DNA from: Pelobates cultripes
Lineage: Eukaryota > Chordata > Amphibia > Anura > Pelobatidae
Reading direction: 5' to 3'
NCBI GenBank assembly: GCA_933207985.1
Contig: OW240917.1
Span: forward strand, 119,910,754-119,974,753
DNA length: 64,000 bases
Each line of letters begins with the position of its first letter. Position 1 is the stretch's first letter. A program made the position numbers and the translations under genes. Shown here one piece after another: positions 59,440-64,000 of this stretch. The notes under the pieces were generated by a model, which saw only the letters and a list, made by a program, of their open reading frames with translations, did not search any database and was not told the origin of the DNA.

Positions 59440-61017
59440 GTGCATTTAAGTAGGATCAATTAACGCACAGGGACTAAATATGCCATATAAAAGAAGTTCT
59501 TTATATGAAATGCTATGCAAGAAGAAGCTAGACATATCTTATGTACAAGAAACCCATTGGAAGGATAACAAAGATACAAAATTGAATTATTCTAAATATC
59601 CTACAGTATTTCATGCCTCTCTTCAAAATGCTAAGAAAGGGGGGTTGCAATAATTCTCTTGTTTAAAATTTGAACTGATCCTTAAACAGAAAGATACTCT
59701 GGCTAGATTCATGATCTTGATTTGTAGAATAGAAGACGCATATACTTTAGTTAACATTTATGCACCTAATATATTTTCAAAAAAAATTTTTTGGAAGCCT
59801 TTTTAAAAAAAAAAAACAGATAAGATCAAGAAAGGAAAAATAATAATTGCAGGCAACATAAATATCTTTCCAGACGATACTTTAGAGATGATTAATAACA
59901 ATATAAAAGAAAAATCAAGACATATCATTAAAAAAACCCTGTGAAATATTTAAAGAATTACTGAATAATTTCGATGTATATGACATAGGGCGTGTCCAGC
60001 ACCCTTATAAGCGCGACTATTCTTATTTATCTAAAGTTCATAAGATATATTCAAGATTGGACCTTTCTCTGACCAACGCTATAAATCTAAGTGCATTTGA
60101 TAACATGGTCAGATCACGCTCCAGTCTTTGTTAATATTAAAACCTAACTAAATGTCAAAGAGAGATCCTTGTGGAGGCTTAATGAAAGTCTACTGTAAGA
60201 GAAAAATAAAGAATACTTGGTAAATAAAACAAGAACATTTTTAGCTAAATAATGGAGAGACAATACTACAGTATGGTGCACATATAAAGCCTACATGAAG
60301 GGTTGTTTGATTAAATTAGGATGTGAAAAGAAAAAACAGAAAAGTATGCAAGTCTCGGATTTATATATTCTTTTGGCACAAAAAGATAAAGAAAAGAAAA
60401 TACAATGTTCAAAAATACTTGAAGATGAAATAAATAAGATTCAATAGGAAATTAAAAAGAAATTAGAAATAAAATCACATGTAGCTTTAAGTAGATTAAA
60501 ACAGATCTGGTATTTTCAGGACAATATACAGGTAAAACATTAACTAATAGAGTTAAAGGTCTTTAAAAATAATAAAAGAATAAGTAAAATTATGGATGAT
60601 AATCGCCCATATCTCTCTCCAAAAGATATTGGAAACGTTTTTTGCAATGTATTATAAATCTCTATAATCTCCCAAATAATCAACAACCTAAAGAAAAAAT
60701 TGTAGAGTACCTGAATAAAATTGCCATGCCAAAATTAAAGCAAGGATAAATTGATAAGTTGAATAGACCAATGGAACTAGAAGAAATCAGATGGGCTAAT
60801 AAAGTACCATGTCCGGATGGTTACTAGTCAGTTTTTTTTTTTCTTTTAAAAGACTCTAAAACTGCTTATTTCACCTATTTTATTGAATATGTTGGTATTC
60901 AAGATATAGAAGGTTTTCCAGTAGAAATGCTTAAGGCAACAATATCTCGTATACTAAAACCAGGAAAAGATCTACATTTTGTTTCAAATTATCTGCCAAT
61001 CTCCTTAATAAATACTG
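59440..61017 (+). pseudogene. Decayed L1-type LINE ORF2
   Basis: With many stops and shifts the + strand reads INARGLNMPYKR and ISYVQETHWKD (59457-59565, the N-terminal endonuclease with its QETH motif). A region near 60060-60130 recalls DHAPV-type endonuclease ends. RT-like PCPDG (about 60808), KATISRILKPGKD and NYLPISLINT follow (60930-61017, against the consensus NYRPISLIN). It is A-rich and much older-looking than the L1 at 7.7-14.4 kb and lies in the opposite orientation. It breaks off inside RT at the LTR-like element starting near 61018. Confidence 0.7.
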
Positions 61018-61842
61018 TAACGGATCACCTGGCACCCCGACTGGGTACCTCTGTTGAAGGATGCTAATAGCGCTTCCTGAGGACTCCAAGCACTGCAGCA
61101 GACACCACAACCACCGAACCGGAAAAGCATAGGAATGCTCTCAAGCATATGAATGCTGTAAGCAGCTGAACAGGAAAAGCATACAATCAGCTTACACTCC
61201 TGGCAATCGGCATACACTTCGTTTTGAGGTCAAGCAGAACTGACTGTACTGGCACATACAGCCTCTTTTATTCACAATCCACAAACCTAGTACTGCCCAC
61301 AGGGTTTTGAAATACAACCAATCAATCCGTACTATACACACAGACACTCCCACACAAAATCCTCCCCTCTGCCTTTGATATGATTACTGAACACAATGGT
61401 TAATCTAATTATCACAGGCAGAGAAATACAGTATTAGAAAACATATCACAGGGACCCCAAAACATGCAATAACCCCATATATCCTCGGAACCGGGGGGTC
61501 TGGGTGAACCACATATCCAAAATTCACCCAGATCCGTTCAGTAGTTTGGAAGATACAGTTTAATGCAGATTTCGCAGAACATATACCGGCTATATGAAAA
61601 ATAATTACTGTATAATGTGTCCCCTGTTGTATCGTTTAAAACTACTGCACGATGTCTTTGTGCACCAAATACCGGCGAGATGGTACCGTGTAGAAAAGTC
61701 CAAACAGTGCCAGTGAGTTAAAATGGCCGACATCCATTGTTCTCACCATGTGCTTCATCCATTGTTCTCACCATGTGCCTCTGATACATGAAATGGTGGC
61801 CACCCAGTAACTCCACAGTATGTCCCCAGATGGTTCTTAAAG
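61018..61842 (-). mobile_element. LTR-like element, minus strand (probable solo LTR)
   Basis: On the minus strand it would start near TGTCTGCTGGCCCTTTAAG (61842) and end GGTGATCCGTTACA (61018), giving TG...CA ends. An AATAAA at 61272-61267 followed by a U5-like 250 bp fits U3-R-U5 order. It interrupts the L1 RT at its right edge. Target duplications are not clear and the left limit on the minus strand is approximate. A short tandem copy 'atccattgttctcaccatgtgc' occurs at about 61734 and 61757. Confidence 0.45.
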
Positions 61843-61849
61843 GGCCAGC

Positions 61850-63746
61850 AGACAAAACAAAAAAAGGGGTGTAAGATTCCTAATAATCGGAATCTATAGT
61901 GTGTCCACAGAACCCTATATAGGGGGTAAACCTTGTATGTAAACGCAAAACCAATAAGCTGCAGGTGATCCCCAGCAAAACAGGCTATGGGCGCACCAAA
62001 GGAGGGATCTCTGGGTATGCACTTGTATATACTAATAAACTTTATTATAGGGTAGAAGAAAAGGAAACTTAAAAACCTTAAATTATAAACTAAACACACC
62101 GGGGAGGCCTCAATCTTTATATAAGAGGAATAAGGCAGTCGTAATATATTGCTAGGAAAACAGAACGTTATATAGTATTAGTGTTCAAAAACTCAATAAA
62201 TGGGAGTGATCCTAACTAGCTTGAATAACCCCCTTAATTTATCGATGATGATACAACTCCCTAAGTAATGGAGGAATAAAAATAATCCCAATTATAATTC
62301 TGTATCAGGTTAAATGCTCTTAATACAATTCCAAAACTTGGAAACAATTAGAACTAATCTATATAAGATGGATACAAAGAGACCTCAACTCAGAGGCAAG
62401 CCAATCTGTCTTGTATTCAAGTTGCCAAAGTACTAATTAACCCAGAAAGAGTTAATGATACAACTGTATCTATCAATATAATGACTTGTCTCAAGAGGTA
62501 ACAAAATCCTATAATGCAATATCTGTTCGCCTATAAGTCAATATCCTAGAGTCTAAACCTAATGCTCCATAAGCTTAGATAAATCTCGCCCCCCCACCAA
62601 GTGAACACATCACTCCGTGCTGTGATTAAAAGAAAGCATAAAGCCTAACGTCCGTTTCGGCGCTGCTAAAGCGCCTTTTCAAAAGGTAAACGTGGCACTG
62701 ATGAATTTCAAATATATACCAGAAGGCATCACCCTGTAGACCAATCCGGAGTGTGGGCGTGGTCATCGCCCTCCTGCTGGAATCAATAGACACCTGGCTC
62801 TTACTTTTCAGCTCCTCCCCTCATCGTGTATTGCGGGTAGGTCCGAGATTATAGTATAGAGCCGGTAGTTATGGTAACCGTTTTTGTGAATGGGTCTCGT
62901 CTATTGTAAGTCCTGCCCATTGGGGCGTTTCAACAGATGAACCCATTCGTTGCCATAACGGTTAACTTATATAATTTGAGTATACAAATGGTCCTCTCAA
63001 GGGAAATAACTTCGAGAATAGCAACAGAGGGTGCTAATATATATAAATATACATATATATATATATATATATATTTAGTTAAAAACTAAATAATGATGTA
63101 AAAGGGATGAATATATAACGAGAAGGTATTATTTGAACATTTGCATAAAAGGGGGGGGACCAAAATCCTAGTAATTATGATTTAAGTAGTGTTATGATGA
63201 TGTATAATGGGTGCCTCTCACAAGGTGCATCTCGTTAGCACATTGGAATATTATAGTCTATTATCTGATAGATACCTATATAAGTATATCCACCACGAAA
63301 TTGTTTTATTCGCCCCTCTTCCATAGTTTATATATGGTTACTGTATCTGAATCTGCTTGTCTTACAAATAGAAAGAAAGATTATTAGATCTGATTTGGGT
63401 TACTCAATATCCATATCCCAAATCTTATTTAGGATAAATCCCCCTCATTTGTCGATTCTCTATACAGGAATATGTCATAATAATAGATTCTTATAGTCCG
63501 TTATTCTAATTCATACTTTAGATCATAAGTCTACCCTAAGCTGATAATTATTCTCAAGGTGTCTTTAAATCCACTATACATGAAGTTTCATTCATCAATC
63601 AGTGCTATTATGCTTAAACCCTATAATATTCTTTAGTTAAAATAATAGTAGATGTGCAAACAACCAACATATATACATTTGTTAAGGCCTTTACTCGTTT
63701 TTATGGATCAATAAATGGGGTAAATGTGAAACCCTCATTAAGACCC
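61850..63746 (-). mobile_element. 3' non-coding region of a Penelope-like element
   Basis: This lies downstream (minus strand) of the GIY-YIG domain. It contains a hammerhead-like motif (62651-62690), an inverted pair around 'ggtaaccg...gaatgggt / acccattcg...cggttaac' (62872-62970), an (AT)n tract (63045-63075) and, near its far end, AATAAAGTTTATTAG (complement, about 62030-62044). No other coding region is seen. The left end is approximate. Confidence 0.5.
62651..62690 (-). ncRNA. Hammerhead-like motif of the Penelope-like element
   Basis: On the minus strand: CUUUUGA in place of CUGAUGA, then a perfect 5-bp stem II GGCGC/GCGCC (62775-equivalent positions 62075 not used; on this window 62071-62075 is not involved, the stem is 62671-62675 with 62659-62663) with loop UUUAGCA, then GAAAC (62658-62654) and a candidate GUU site. 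The core box is damaged, so activity is unlikely. Hammerhead motifs in Penelope-like termini are established. Confidence 0.4.
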
Positions 63747-64000
63747 CTAGGTGATAGTGTCTAATTTATGGATCCAATAATATTCCCTTCTTTTAAGGGT
63801 CAGGTCCAAATCTCCTCCTCTTCTACCCATTTGAATCCTTTCAATTCCAGCAAACTTAATACATTTAGGTGTATCCATATGATGAGATCTGACATGTCTG
63901 GCAACTGGAGTATCTCTATTTGAGGTTACTGAATGGATATGTTCCATTATCTGTCTCTTAAAAGGGCGTATGGTTTTGCCCACATATTTTATGCCACATT
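63747..64000 (-). pseudogene. Penelope-like element, GIY-YIG endonuclease C-terminus (partial)
   Basis: The minus frame runs from the window edge to a stop at 63747. It reads CGIKYVGKTIRPFKRQIMEH, then ARHVRSHH, IERIQMGRRGGDLD and LKRREYYWIHKLDTI. YVG is the second half of the GIY-YIG signature; RPFKRQIMEH carries the conserved Arg and His/Glu region, and RREYYWIxxLxTI is the typical end of Penelope-type proteins. The GIY-YIG domain nicks DNA to prime the element's RT, which should lie beyond 64000. No stop or shift is seen in the visible 80 codons, so the upstream part could be intact. Confidence 0.88.

Noticed and set aside
45114..64000. Search for PAPSS1 exon 6 and ATP-sulfurylase exons
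   Set aside because: I looked by eye for the linker and sulfurylase motifs and found none; a small exon could still be missed or lie in the gap.

Overview
This is vertebrate nuclear DNA, most probably from a frog (anuran amphibian). The sequence contains a spliced vertebrate gene, PAPSS1, with GT-AG introns of about 0.9 to more than 18 kb. It is also dense in L1-, CR1- and L2-type LINEs, Ty3/Gypsy and SCAN-related LTR elements, a Penelope-like element with a GIY-YIG domain, DIRS-like remains and many hAT-like MITEs. That mixture is typical of frogs; the genus cannot be decided by reading. There is no prokaryotic-style gene content, no tRNA or rRNA gene that I recognise, and no CRISPR array.

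Region 1 (1-29.9 kb) is intergenic and built of nested transposons. A 292-4680 repeat (copy A) and a shorter inverted relative at 27838-29905 (copy B) enclose the block. Copy B keeps the empty sites of several insertions in copy A, including a 222-bp LTR-like element with a 5-bp target duplication. Inside the block are a GC-rich minisatellite and a 180-200-bp-arm foldback (4.7-6.6 kb); two copies of a palindromic DNA element (6.8-7.7 and 14.4-15.3 kb); a minus-strand L1 (7.7-14.4 kb) broken by a solo LTR with a TTTGC target duplication; a 5'-truncated minus-strand CR1 (15.8-16.7 kb); a nearly open L2-type LINE with a 2A-like peptide (17.7-21.15 kb); a SCAN/Gmr1-like gag-protease relic with a tandem-repeat region (21.9-25.3 kb); and a chromodomain Gypsy integrase with its 3' LTR (25.3-26.8 kb).

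Region 2 (about 30-64 kb) is the 5' half of PAPSS1 on the + strand. Five coding exons (30497-30556, 36078-36192, 37098-37333, 40855-40993, 44995-45113) join in phase into 223 codons that cover the N-terminus and the whole APS-kinase domain. The ATP-sulfurylase half is not seen and must lie beyond the window. Intron 1 carries eight exact-looking copies of a 36-bp unit starting about 100 bp after exon 1. Introns 3-5 hold hAT-like elements, microsatellites and a decayed DIRS-like reverse transcriptase.

Region 3 (46.7-59.2 kb, within intron 5) contains a direct duplication of about 4.1-4.4 kb lying about 8 kb apart on either side of a 100-N assembly gap. Long blocks look identical, and they are interrupted by sharply scrambled patches. 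This is either a very recent duplication or an assembly artefact. The window ends with a decayed plus-strand L1, a minus-strand LTR and a minus-strand Penelope-like element.

The most unusual thread is a set of hammerhead-ribozyme-like motifs at three kinds of site. The best is inside a 309-bp insertion flanked by a 15-bp duplication (2508-2816); a second is present twice in the duplicated block; a third lies next to the Penelope-like element.
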